Shown here in pieces: positions 40,327-48,589 of a DNA stretch of 64,000 nt. The stretch comes from Mycobacterium szulgai (lineage in GTDB: Bacteria > Actinomycetota > Actinomycetes > Mycobacteriales > Mycobacteriaceae), in the NCBI RefSeq assembly GCF_002116635.1, contig NZ_LQPW01000022.1, positions 1-64,000 on the forward strand, in the 5' to 3' direction. The translations under genes and the position numbers were made by a program. The notes beneath the pieces were generated by a model, which saw nothing but the letters and a program-made list of their open reading frames with translations, was not told the DNA's origin and made no database searches. The first letter of the stretch is position 1; each line of letters starts with the position of its first letter.

Positions 40327-40521
40327 GTGAACGGGTTCCTGAATTGGTGGGACAGCGTCGAGCTGTGGCTTTCCGGCCTGCCCTTCGTGCTGCAGGCGCT
40401 GGCGGTGATGCCGGTGGTGCTGGCCCTGGCCTACTTCACGGCGGCGCTGCTGGACGCACTGCTGGGTAAGGGAATCCGGCTGATGCGCCGTGCCCGCCAC
40501 TCCGATGAGGCATCGGGGTAA
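40327..40521 (+). CDS. Small membrane protein, Rv2401A-like
   Basis: 64 aa from GTG 40327 (NGFLNWWDSVELWLSGLPF follows the initiator). One long hydrophobic segment (about 16-45, VLQALAVMPVVLALAYFTAALLDALL) is followed by a basic tail, so one membrane helix with a cytosolic C-terminus is likely. A second GTG nine bases upstream is equally possible. It precedes a 28-codon hydrophobic ORF by 6 bp. Function is unknown. Confidence 0.7.
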   Translation: MNGFLNWWDSVELWLSGLPFVLQALAVMPVVLALAYFTAALLDALLGKGIRLMRRARHSDEASG

Positions 40522-40527
40522 CCCCCA

Positions 40528-40614
40528 ATGACGAAGATGCCTAAATCACGCGTCACGCTGGTTCTCGTCGCGCTCATTGTGCTGGTGATCGTCACCTGGT
40601 TTGCGACGCACTGA
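40528..40614 (+). CDS. 28-residue single-helix membrane peptide
   Basis: The ORF reads MTKMPKSRVTLVLVALIVLV, then IVTWFATH and stop. It has a short basic N-terminus and one hydrophobic helix, a good positive-inside topology. It starts 6 bp after the preceding small membrane gene, so they are probably co-translated. It is too short for routine gene calling and the function is unknown. Confidence 0.5.
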   Translation: MTKMPKSRVTLVLVALIVLVIVTWFATH

Positions 40615-40649
40615 GACCCCGCTCGAGGTGACAGTGCGGCGAACTCTGT

Positions 40650-40662
40650 TAGGCTTCGCGCC
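40650..40662 (+). promoter_or_regulatory. Extended -10 element for a leaderless transcript ahead of subI
   Basis: TAGGCT (40650-40655) fits the mycobacterial TANNNT -10 hexamer. It is followed by seven bases and then ATG at 40663, the spacing expected when transcription begins at the start codon itself. It would drive the leader ORF and subI-cysT-cysW-cysA. Confidence 0.45.
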
Positions 40663-40767
40663 ATGCACGCAGCAGCCCACGCATTGCAGCGCGATGCTGT
40701 CGCGCTCGGCTGCGCAATCGAGGTCGCGGTGCTGTGCGCCGTGGCCGACGTGCACTGTTGTCGCTGA
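40663..40767 (+). CDS. Leader ORF with cysteine codons upstream of the sulfate transport operon
   Basis: 34 codons, ending VLCAVADVHCCR and stop, with cysteines at 17, 25, 32 and 33. It has no ribosome-binding site but lies at the right distance from a -10 element for leaderless translation. The stop is 126 bp before subI. Leaderless short ORFs ending in clustered Cys codons act as cysteine-responsive attenuators upstream of sulfur operons in mycobacteria. By analogy, ribosome stalling at low Cys-tRNA would allow subI expression. The Cys cluster here is modest (two adjacent), so this is an inference. Confidence 0.5.
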   Translation: MHAAAHALQRDAVALGCAIEVAVLCAVADVHCCR

Positions 40768-40893
40768 CTCCAAACCCGTGCGCGGTCTGGCGTGGAGTTG
40801 GCGCAATTCCCCAGTTCTCATCGACGCCTTCCGACGCCTCTCCGAAGCCACGGGACAAGCCAAAACCACAAGTCCCGCACTGGAAGGTCGCCA

Positions 40894-41940
40894 ATGTCAC
40901 CCCCCAGGAGCACACCGCGCTGGCGGCAGATCCTGGCGCTGCCCCTAATCGCTGCCCTGACCGCCGGGGTCATCGCGGCGTGCAGCGGCGGCCCCAGCGA
41001 CGTCGTCGGCAGCGGCGGTTCCGGCAACGCGCACACGAGCATCACCCTGGTTGCCTACTCAGCTCCCGAACCAGGCTGGAGCAAGGTGATTCCGGCGTTC
41101 AGCGCATCCGAAGAGGGCAAGGGCGTCCAGGTGATCACCTCCTATGGCGCCTCCGGTGACCAATCCCGCGGGGTTGCCGACGGCAAGCCGGCCGATCTGG
41201 TGAACTTCTCGGTCGAACCCGACGTCACTCGACTGGTCAAGTCCGGCAAGGTCGCCAAGGACTGGGACACCGACGCCACCAAGGGGATCCCGTTCGGATC
41301 GGTGGTGACCCTGGTGGTGCGCAAGGGCAACCCGAAGAACATCAAGGACTGGGACGACCTGCTGAGGCCAGGCGTGGAGGTGATCACGCCCAGCCCGCTG
41401 AGCTCGGGCTCTGCGAAATGGAATCTGCTGGCCCCGTACGCCGCCAAAAGCGAAGGCGGCAGGAATGGCCAGGCGGGGATCGATTTCGTCAGCCGATTGG
41501 TGCGCGAACACGTCAAGATGCGCCCGGCATCAGGACGTGAAGCCACCGATGTCTTCGTACAGGGCAGCGGGGACGTGCTGATCAGCTACGAGAACGAGGC
41601 GATCGCCACCGAACGGGCCGGCAAGCCGGTCGAACACATCACGCCGCCACAGACCTTCAAGATCGAAAATCCGCTGGCGGTGATCAACACCAGCGCCCAC
41701 CTCAGCGTCGCGATCGCATTCAAGAACTTCCAGTACACCGCCCAGGCCCAGTCGTTGTGGGCCCAAGCCGGCTTCCGGCCGGTAGATCCCGCGGTCGCGG
41801 CCCAGTTCCGCGATCAGTTCCCGGTGCCGCTCAAACTGTGGACCATCACCGACCTGGGCGGCTGGAGCAAAGTAGACCCGCAGCTGTTCGATAAGAGCAC
41901 CGGCAGCATTACCAAGATCTACACGCAGGCCACCGGATGA
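40894..41940 (+). CDS. subI: Sulfate-binding lipoprotein SubI
   Basis: 348 aa. The signal peptide has a lipobox ending VIAAC, with lipidated Cys30. The mature part is a periplasmic sulfate-binding protein (SITLVAYSAPEPGWSKVIPAF, NPKNIKDWDDLLRPGVEVITPSP). It captures sulfate or thiosulfate for the ABC importer encoded by the next three genes. The ATG at 40894 has GGAAGG upstream; longer frames lack a signal peptide at the start. The stop overlaps cysT (ATGA). Equivalent to Rv2400c. Confidence 0.94.
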   Translation: MSPPRSTPRWRQILALPLIAALTAGVIAACSGGPSDVVGSGGSGNAHTSITLVAYSAPEPGWSKVIPAFSASEEGKGVQVITSYGASGDQSRGVADGKPADLVNFSVEPDVTRLVKSGKVAKDWDTDATKGIPFGSVVTLVVRKGNPKNIKDWDDLLRPGVEVITPSPLSSGSAKWNLLAPYAAKSEGGRNGQAGIDFVSRLVREHVKMRPASGREATDVFVQGSGDVLISYENEAIATERAGKPVEHITPPQTFKIENPLAVINTSAHLSVAIAFKNFQYTAQAQSLWAQAGFRPVDPAVAAQFRDQFPVPLKLWTITDLGGWSKVDPQLFDKSTGSITKIYTQATG

Positions 41941-42800
41941 CGACGATCAGCCGTGACTCCGAGGTGATCGGGCCCAACGTGGACAAGCCCGGCGAAGGCC
42001 GGCCACGCTTCACCCGCACGATCTCCTTGCGCGTCGGCATGGCCACCCTGTGGCTTTCGGTGATCGTGCTGCTGCCGCTGGCCGCCATCGCCTGGCAGTC
42101 GGTCGATGGCGGCTGGCAGGCCTTTCGGCTGGCGGTCACATCGCACGCGGCGCTGGATTCGCTGCGGGTCACGTTGACCATTTCCGCCGGAGTCACGGTG
42201 ATCAACACGGTGTTCGGGCTGCTCATCGCCTGGGTTCTGGTGCGCGACGACTTCGTGGGCAAACGGCTGGTCGATGCCATCATCGACCTGCCGTTCGCGT
42301 TGCCCACGATCGTCGCCAGCCTGGTGATGCTGGCCCTGTACGGGACCAACAGCCCGGTCGGACTACATCTGCAGCACACCGAGTGGGGCGTGGGGGTGGC
42401 GCTGGCGTTCGTCACGCTGCCGTTCGTGGTCCGTGCCGTGCAACCGGTGCTGCTGGAAATCGATCGGGAGACCGAGGAAGCCGCGGCGTCGCTGGGCGCC
42501 AACGGCCCGAAGATCTTCACCTCCGTCGTCTTGCCCTCGGTGACACCGGCCTTGTTGTCCGGCGCCGGGCTGGCATTCTCGCGGGCCATCGGCGAGTTCG
42601 GATCGGTCGTGCTGATCGGTGGTGCGGTACCGGGAAAGACCGAAGTCTCCTCGCAGTGGATCCGTACCCTGATCGAGAACGACGACCGTACCGGTGCTGC
42701 CGCGATATCGATTGTGCTGCTGTCGATTTCGTTCGTGGTACTGCTGGTGCTGCGCGTCGTAGGCGCGCGGGCGGCCAAGCGTGAGGAGCTGGCCGCGTGA
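41937..42800 (+). CDS. cysT: Sulfate ABC transporter permease CysT
   Basis: 287 aa with about six membrane helices and the EAA-loop signature EEAAASLGANGPKIFTSVVLP, which docks to the ATPase CysA. It begins with a 30-residue polar N-terminus before the first helix. It overlaps subI by 4 bp and cysW by 4 bp, so the operon is tightly coupled. Equivalent to Rv2399c. Confidence 0.94.
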   Translation: MTTISRDSEVIGPNVDKPGEGRPRFTRTISLRVGMATLWLSVIVLLPLAAIAWQSVDGGWQAFRLAVTSHAALDSLRVTLTISAGVTVINTVFGLLIAWVLVRDDFVGKRLVDAIIDLPFALPTIVASLVMLALYGTNSPVGLHLQHTEWGVGVALAFVTLPFVVRAVQPVLLEIDRETEEAAASLGANGPKIFTSVVLPSVTPALLSGAGLAFSRAIGEFGSVVLIGGAVPGKTEVSSQWIRTLIENDDRTGAAAISIVLLSISFVVLLVLRVVGARAAKREELAA

Positions 42801-43615
42801 CGACGTCGCCCAAAGTTCGCTATCTGCTCCGGTATACCGCGCTTGCGTACGTCTTTGTGCTGCTGATCGTCCCGGTGGCGCTGATCCTGTGGCGCACATT
42901 CCAGCCGGGGTTGGGTCAGTTCTATGCCTGGGTGAGCACGCCGGCGGCGATATCCGCGCTGAATCTCTCGCTCTTGGTGGTGGCCATTGTGGTGCCGCTG
43001 AATGTGATCTTCGGTATCCCGACCGCGTTGGTGCTGGCGCGCAACAGGTTTCGCGGCAAGGGCATTCTGCAGGCGGTCATCGATCTGCCGTTCGCGGTTT
43101 CGCCCGTCATCGTGGGTGTGGCGCTGATCGTCCTGTGGGGGTCGGCCGGGGCGTTGGGATTCGTCGAGAAGGATCTTGGGTTCAAGATCATCTTCGGCCT
43201 GCCCGGCATCGTGCTGGCCAGTATCTTCGTCACCCTGCCGTTTGTGGTGCGCGAAGTCGAACCGGTGCTGCACGAGTTGGGAACCGACCAGGAGCAGGCG
43301 GCGGCCACGTTGGGCGCCGGCTGGTGGCAGACCTTCTGGCGGATCACGCTGCCGTCCATCCGCTGGGGTTTGACTTACGGAATCGTGCTGACCATCGCGC
43401 GTACTCTCGGCGAATACGGGGCAGTCATCATGGTGTCGTCCAACCTGCCGGGGGAATCGCAGACGCTCACATTACTGGTCTCAGACCGCTACAACCGCGG
43501 TGCTGAGTATGGCGCGTACGCGCTGTCGACACTGCTCATGGCTGTTGCGGTGGTGGTCCTGATCGTCCAGGTGATCTTGGACGTCCGCCGGGCACGAGCG
43601 GCCAACCAGGCCTGA
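42797..43615 (+). CDS. cysW: Sulfate ABC transporter permease CysW
   Basis: 272 aa, GTG start overlapping the cysT stop. About six transmembrane helices and an EAA loop (EQAAATLGAGWWQTFWRITLP). Segments DLPFAVSPVIVGVALIVLWG and LGEYGAVIMVSSNLPG are typical of CysW. It forms the membrane channel with CysT. Equivalent to Rv2398c. Confidence 0.94.
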   Translation: MTTSPKVRYLLRYTALAYVFVLLIVPVALILWRTFQPGLGQFYAWVSTPAAISALNLSLLVVAIVVPLNVIFGIPTALVLARNRFRGKGILQAVIDLPFAVSPVIVGVALIVLWGSAGALGFVEKDLGFKIIFGLPGIVLASIFVTLPFVVREVEPVLHELGTDQEQAAATLGAGWWQTFWRITLPSIRWGLTYGIVLTIARTLGEYGAVIMVSSNLPGESQTLTLLVSDRYNRGAEYGAYALSTLLMAVAVVVLIVQVILDVRRARAANQA

Positions 43616-43630
43616 GAAGGAGACCGTGAT

Positions 43631-44704
43631 ATGACCGCCGCGACCGAACACCACAATCCTGGCGACCACGCGATCACCGTGCGCGACGCCAACAAGCGTT
43701 ACGGCGATTTCGTCGCGCTGGACCAGGTGAACTTCGTGGTTCCCGCCGGATCGCTGACCGCTCTGCTGGGCCCGAGTGGTTCGGGCAAGTCGACATTGCT
43801 GCGCACCATCGCCGGACTCGACCAGCCCGACACCGGAACCATCACGATCAACGGTCGCGATGTCACCCGGGTGCCACCGCAGCGCCGCGGCATTGGTTTT
43901 GTGTTTCAGCACTACGCGGCGTTCAAGCACTTGACCGTGCGCGACAATGTGGCGTTCGGGTTGAAGATCCGCAAGCGGCCCAAGTCCGAGATCAAGCAGA
44001 AGGTGGACAACCTACTGGAAGTGGTGGGGCTCAGCGGTTTTCAGAACCGCTATCCCAATCAGCTGTCCGGCGGGCAGCGACAGCGGATGGCGCTGGCCCG
44101 GGCACTGGCCGTCGACCCCGAAGTGCTGTTGCTGGACGAGCCATTCGGTGCTCTGGACGCCAAGGTTCGCGAGGACTTGCGGGCCTGGCTGCGCCGCTTG
44201 CATGACGAGGTGAACGTCACCACGGTGCTGGTCACCCACGACCAGGCCGAGGCACTGGATGTGGCCGACCGGATCGCGGTGCTCAACAAGGGACGGATCG
44301 AGCAGGTCGGGTCGCCAACCGACGTCTACGACACCCCCGCCAACGCCTTTGTGATGTCCTTCCTCGGCGCGGTGTCCACCCTGAACGGTGCCCTGGTGCG
44401 TCCACACGACATCCGGGTAGGCCGTAACCCGGCGATGGCTGTTGCCGGCGGTGACGGCTCCGCGGAATCGATCGGGGTGGTACGCGCCACCGTCGACCGG
44501 GTGGTGCTGTTGGGTTTCGAAGTGCGGGTGGAACTGACCAGCGCGGCCAGCGGTGCGCCGTTCACCGCCCAGATCACCCGCGGCGACGCTGAGGCGCTGG
44601 CCCTGAAAGAGGGCGACACCGTCTACGTTCGTGCTACCCGGGTTCCGTCCGTCACGGACGAGGTTGTGGTGGCCGGTGACAAAAGTACGTTGACACGCGC
44701 GTAG
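43631..44704 (+). CDS. cysA: Sulfate/thiosulfate ABC transporter ATPase CysA
   Basis: 357 aa. Walker A is GPSGSGKST (47-55), the ABC signature LSGGQRQR, Walker [12 protein letters not shown], and the H-loop LVTHDQAEA; a C-terminal regulatory TOBE-like domain follows (about 240-350). It powers sulfate import by SubI-CysT-Cys[10 protein letters not shown] precedes the ATG. Equivalent to Rv2397c. In H37Rv a PE_PGRS gene and ggtB follow; here a small membrane gene and che1 do. Confidence 0.95.
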   Translation: MTAATEHHNPGDHAITVRDANKRYGDFVALDQVNFVVPAGSLTALLGPSGSGKSTLLRTIAGLDQPDTGTITINGRDVTRVPPQRRGIGFVFQHYAAFKHLTVRDNVAFGLKIRKRPKSEIKQKVDNLLEVVGLSGFQNRYPNQLSGGQRQRMALARALAVDPEVLLLDEPFGALDAKVREDLRAWLRRLHDEVNVTTVLVTHDQAEALDVADRIAVLNKGRIEQVGSPTDVYDTPANAFVMSFLGAVSTLNGALVRPHDIRVGRNPAMAVAGGDGSAESIGVVRATVDRVVLLGFEVRVELTSAASGAPFTAQITRGDAEALALKEGDTVYVRATRVPSVTDEVVVAGDKSTLTRA

Positions 44705-44709
44705 TGCGG

Positions 44710-44946
44710 CTACGGCATGGTGAAGACCAGCGCCACCGCGACGACGACGAACAGCAGCACGAAGATGCCGACGGCGATGAGGCTGGTCACCGCCAGTGGG
44801 GTCATTCGCCGCTTGGGGCGTGGCTGCTGCTCGGAGAGGCCGGACGTCTGCGCCGAGTCCGGGGGAGTGGAACCCGGCGGTACGCCGCTACCGGGCTCGA
44901 GGCCCGGCGTCCTCGACGGGTCGGGATCCGGGGGCAGTGCGGTCAT
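44710..44946 (-). CDS. Small C-tail membrane protein, DUF6480-like
   Basis: 78 aa from ATG 44946. A proline-rich N-terminal part (MTALPPDPDPSRTPGLEPGS) is followed by a basic stretch and one C-terminal helix ending LVFTMP. The PDPDPxxTPGLEPGxGVPPG pattern is characteristic of the actinobacterial DUF6480 family. Function is unknown. It is convergent with cysA (5 bp between stops). The 139 bp between this gene and che1 hold nothing I can identify. Confidence 0.7.
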   Translation of the reverse strand: MTALPPDPDPSRTPGLEPGSGVPPGSTPPDSAQTSGLSEQQPRPKRRMTPLAVTSLIAVGIFVLLFVVVAVALVFTMP

Positions 44947-45085
44947 GGCTCGCGGGTACCCCGTCGGGCGCATGTCACACGGACTCAGGAGTCTCAATTG
45001 TCACAAGAAGTCCCGGGTATGCCGCTTTGCCCGCCTCTGCGCGACAAATTCAACTGCCGCCGGAATTGTTTACTGGAAATTGCCG

Positions 45086-45808
45086 TCAGGCCGCGATCCG
45101 CTGCGCGGTCGCCGCATCGAAGCGATCCAGGACTGTCTCGGCCACCAAGCGGTGCGCCCCCAGCGGTGCCGCCATCGGGATGCCGGCGCCGTGGGCGAAG
45201 CGCTGCACTCGATCGGGCAGCCGGCCAGGCGCCAGGAACCACGGGGCGATAACCACCCGGCGGGCGCCGCGCCTGCGCAACCGATGCACGGCGTCGGCCA
45301 GTGACGGTTCCGGACGGGTGGCGAAAGCCGTCGTCGCGGCCGTCCACCGTGTGCCGTCCAACAGCTTTGGCGCAACCTCTGCGGTGCGAGCGTTAGCGGC
45401 GGCGTTGGATGAGCCGATAGCCACCACGAGCACACCTAGCCGGTCATCGAGTCGGGAAATCCCGAGTTCGGTTACCCGCTGACGCAGCACTGATACCAGT
45501 CGGTCGTCCTCGCCGAGCACCTCGGCCTGGCACACGTCGACCCCACGTTCAGCGGCGCCACACTCAGCGATCTGGCGGGGGATGTCGATGCGGGCGTGGT
45601 AGGCATTGGCCAGCAGGAACGGGGTCACCACCGCAGCGCCGGACAGCCGGGGCAGCACGTCGACCAGGCTCGGAGAGTTATTCTCGCAGAACGCAACTCG
45701 CACATCCAGACCCGGCCGCAGGCGTGCCACATGTTGCGCGACGGCCCTTGCGTTGGCCGCCGATCGGGGGTCCGCACTTCCGTGCGCGGTCAGAACCAGG
45801 GAGGTCAC
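45086..45808 (-). CDS. che1: Sirohydrochlorin ferrochelatase-like protein (Che1/CbiX type)
   Basis: 240 aa, GTG start overlapping the cysH stop (GTGA). Two CbiX-like half domains are visible: SLVLTAHGSADPRSAANARA with the metal-binding His of AHGS, and VVTPFLLANAYHARIDIP with a second His. It probably inserts iron into sirohydrochlorin to make the siroheme needed by SirA, encoded in the same operon. Equivalent to Rv2393. Confidence 0.88.
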   Translation of the reverse strand: MTSLVLTAHGSADPRSAANARAVAQHVARLRPGLDVRVAFCENNSPSLVDVLPRLSGAAVVTPFLLANAYHARIDIPRQIAECGAAERGVDVCQAEVLGEDDRLVSVLRQRVTELGISRLDDRLGVLVVAIGSSNAAANARTAEVAPKLLDGTRWTAATTAFATRPEPSLADAVHRLRRRGARRVVIAPWFLAPGRLPDRVQRFAHGAGIPMAAPLGAHRLVAETVLDRFDAATAQRIAA

Positions 45809-46545
45809 GAGGCGTGCAACCCACATTCGGTCTTGGCCAGCCCCTGCCAGCGTCCACTGCGCGGATCGGCGCCCTCGACGGGCTTGGCCGTGCACGGGGC
45901 ACAGCCGATCGACGGATAGCCTTCGTGCACAAGAGGGTTGACCAGCACATCGTGCTCGCTGATGTAGTCCTGCATGTCCTCGTCCGACCATGCCGCCAGT
46001 GGATTGACCTTCACCAGCTTGAACGCTTCGTCGAAACTGATCAGCGGGGCGTTGGCGCGGGTGGGCGACTCGACCCGGCGCAACCCGGTCACCCAGGCCG
46101 AATACCCGCGCAGTGCCTTGCCCAGCGGGACGACTTTGCGCAGCCGGCAGCATTCGCCCGGGTCGCGGGCGAATAGGTCCTTGCCCAGTAGTTCGTCCTG
46201 CTCGGCAACCGTGTTCTCCGGGGTGACGTTGACAATCCTTATGTCGTAGACGGATTCGATCGCGTCCCGGGTGCCGATCGTTTCCACGAAGTGGTAGCCG
46301 GTGTCCAGGAACATCACCGGTACACCCGGGCGCACCTTGGCCGCCAGATCGACCAGCACGGCGTCCTGCATGTTGGAGGCCACCACGTAGTTACACGTCG
46401 CCCACCCGCGGGGTCCGTTGACGCCGCCGAAGGTTTGCTCGGTCCACTGCATCAGTTCGGTGGCGCTGGCTCCGTCGAGTTCTGCCGCGCCGCGCGCAGC
46501 GAGGTCCCGCAGCTCGGCTTCAGTCAGTCTGGTCGCCTCGCTCAT
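45805..46545 (-). CDS. cysH: APS reductase CysH (assimilatory, 4Fe-4S)
   Basis: 246 aa from ATG 46545, which overlaps the sirA stop. Reduces adenylylsulfate (APS) to sulfite with thioredoxin. The cysteine pairs ECCRLRKVVPL and CAPC ligate the 4Fe-4S cluster, which marks APS rather than PAPS specificity. The C-terminal catalytic ECGLH is intact. A longer frame to 46578 lies inside sirA. Equivalent to Rv2392. Confidence 0.94.
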   Translation of the reverse strand: MSEATRLTEAELRDLAARGAAELDGASATELMQWTEQTFGGVNGPRGWATCNYVVASNMQDAVLVDLAAKVRPGVPVMFLDTGYHFVETIGTRDAIESVYDIRIVNVTPENTVAEQDELLGKDLFARDPGECCRLRKVVPLGKALRGYSAWVTGLRRVESPTRANAPLISFDEAFKLVKVNPLAAWSDEDMQDYISEHDVLVNPLVHEGYPSIGCAPCTAKPVEGADPRSGRWQGLAKTECGLHAS

Positions 46546-48212
46546 CGCAAGTCGTCCTCCTCTGCGCGAATCGCCCACTGCGCAAAGCGTTCACCCTCGT
46601 TGCGGTGCTTGAGGAAGTTGCGGGTGACCCGGTCGATGTAGTCGCCGAGCTCGTCGCTGGTGACCTTGTGCTGGCGCAGCTTTCGGCCGAAACCGCTGTC
46701 CAGGCCAAGGCTGCCGCCCAGATGTACCTGGAAGCCCTCGACGGACCCGCCTTCGCCGTCGTCGACCATCTGACCTTTGAATCCGATGTCGGCGACCTGA
46801 ATTCGGGCGCACGAGTTGGGGCAGCCGTTGATGTTGACGGTGACCGGCACGGCGAGCTGAGAGTTGATGTCGTCGAGCCGGCGCTCCAGCTCAGGCACCA
46901 AAGACTGTGCCCGCACCCGGGTTTCGGCAAAGGACAGCTTGCAGTACTCGATCCCACTGCAAGCCATCAGGTTTCGGCGCCACTGCGAGGGACGCGCGGT
47001 GAGATCCAGTGCCTCCAGCCCGGCAAGCACCTCGTCTAGCTTGTCGTCGGGTACGTCCAGGATGATGAGCTTCTGGTAGGGCGTGAACCGGATCCGGTCC
47101 GAGCCGGCGAGTTCGGCCAGCTCTGCGACAGCGGCCAGGGTGGTACCGGAAACCCGCCCGGCGATGGGCGAAACGCCGACGGCATTGAGTCCGTTCTTCA
47201 ACCGCTGCACTCCGACGTGATCGATGGGATGTGCGAGCGGCGTGGGCGCCGGACCGTCGATCAGCGGTCGGTTGAGGTACTCCTGTTCGAGAACTTCCCT
47301 GAACTTGTCTATACCCCAGTCCTTGACCAGGAACTTCAGCCGCGCCTTGGACCGCAGTCGCCGGTAGCCGTAGTCGCGGAAGATCGACGTGACCGCTGCC
47401 CACACCTCGGGCACCTCGTCCAGCGGCACCCAGACGCCGAGCCGCTGGGCCAGCATCGGGTTGGTAGACAACCCGCCACCTACCCACAGATCCAGGCCGG
47501 GACCGTGCTCGGGGTGGTTGACGCCGATGAACGCGATGTCGTTGATCTCGTGCGCGACGTCCTGCAGCCCCGAGATCGCGGTCTTGTACTTGCGTGGCAG
47601 GTCGGAGAACTCGGGCTTGCCGATGTAGCGGCGCACGATCTCGTCGACGGCCCAACTCGCGTCGAGCACCTCGTCGAGCGAGTCGCCGGCCAGCGGCGAG
47701 CCCAGCACCACACGCGGGCAGTCGCCGCATGCTTCGGTGGTCTGCAATCCCACCTCGTCGAGCCGGCGCCAGATCTCCGGGACGTCCTCGACCCGAATCC
47801 AGTGGTACTGCAGGTTCTCCCGGTCGGAGATGTCGGCGGTGTCGCGGGCGAACTCGATGGAAATCTGGGCCAACGTACGCAGCGCGGTGGTGGACAGCGC
47901 GCCGCCGTCGCAGCGCACCCGCATCATGAAGTACTTGGCCTCGAGCAGGTCCATGTTGTCGTCGCCGGTGAATGAGCCGTCGTAGCCCTGCTCGCGCTGG
48001 GTATAGAGGCCCCACCAGCGGAAGCGCCCGCGGAGGTCGTCCTTTTCGATGCTGTCGAATCCGTTTTTGGCGTAAATGTTCTCGATGCGCTCACGCACAT
48101 CGAGCGGGTCGCCGGCCTTCTTCATCTCCTCGTTGGGGTTCAGCGGCTCGCGATTCCCCAGCGCCCACTGGCCCTCATTACGAGGGGCTTTGGCAGGACG
48201 TGCGGTGGTCAT
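46542..48212 (-). CDS. sirA: Ferredoxin-dependent sulfite reductase SirA (NirA)
   Basis: 556 aa. Reduces sulfite to sulfide with siroheme and a 4Fe-4S cluster. The cluster/siroheme cysteines are in CSGIEYCKLSF and NGCPNSCAR, and the conserved TEACGDCPR lies in the middle. GGAGA lies about 9 nt upstream of the ATG. First gene of sirA-cysH-che1. A 34-codon leader ORF with three cysteine codons sits 113 bp upstream. Equivalent to Rv2391. Confidence 0.95.
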   Translation of the reverse strand: MTTARPAKAPRNEGQWALGNREPLNPNEEMKKAGDPLDVRERIENIYAKNGFDSIEKDDLRGRFRWWGLYTQREQGYDGSFTGDDNMDLLEAKYFMMRVRCDGGALSTTALRTLAQISIEFARDTADISDRENLQYHWIRVEDVPEIWRRLDEVGLQTTEACGDCPRVVLGSPLAGDSLDEVLDASWAVDEIVRRYIGKPEFSDLPRKYKTAISGLQDVAHEINDIAFIGVNHPEHGPGLDLWVGGGLSTNPMLAQRLGVWVPLDEVPEVWAAVTSIFRDYGYRRLRSKARLKFLVKDWGIDKFREVLEQEYLNRPLIDGPAPTPLAHPIDHVGVQRLKNGLNAVGVSPIAGRVSGTTLAAVAELAELAGSDRIRFTPYQKLIILDVPDDKLDEVLAGLEALDLTARPSQWRRNLMACSGIEYCKLSFAETRVRAQSLVPELERRLDDINSQLAVPVTVNINGCPNSCARIQVADIGFKGQMVDDGEGGSVEGFQVHLGGSLGLDSGFGRKLRQHKVTSDELGDYIDRVTRNFLKHRNEGERFAQWAIRAEEDDLR

Positions 48213-48325
48213 TCGACGGTTCTCCTTCGCGAACGTCGTCGGCCCTGGACGCGCAGAACACCGGTTCTTACCGGCGGCGCAGATCCGGAGGCCAGTGGAA
48301 CTACTGGTGGGCTGGGTCTACGACA

Positions 48326-48430
48326 TCAAGGCAGACAGATACAGCTGCAGACACGCTTGAGGTCGATATGCCGCCGGGTAACGAGCGCTGGCCAAAGAGG
48401 GCTGCGCAGGCTCGGATTGGCGGCGGTCAC
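48326..48430 (-). CDS. Cysteine leader peptide (attenuator) upstream of sirA
   Basis: 34 codons from GTG at 48430. The C-terminal half reads RRHIDLKRVCSCICLP and stop, with Cys at 28, 30 and 32. The RRHIDLxRV..C pattern matches the actinobacterial 'putative leader peptide' family found upstream of sulfur genes. There is no ribosome-binding site. CAGAAT at 48437-48442, six bases upstream on this strand, is a plausible -10 for a leaderless transcript starting at the GTG. I infer cysteine-dependent ribosome stalling that controls sirA-cysH-che1. Confidence 0.7.
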   Translation of the reverse strand: MTAANPSLRSPLWPALVTRRHIDLKRVCSCICLP

Positions 48431-48589
48431 GCGCCTATTCTGCCATGGATGGCCGCCAGCCGTGCGACCAGGTCAAATTTCTTCTCATGATGATTAAAAC
48501 TAACCAGCAATCCTGGGTGCCCGGACAAACCAAACCGGGAATCCCCTGAGAAATGGGCTGAACGGTCCGAAGCGGTGGCATCATTTGGC

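Noticed and set aside
41909..43273. 454-codon minus-strand frame across cysT/cysW
   Set aside because: Shadow ORF; the plus strand encodes clear permeases with EAA loops and coupled starts.
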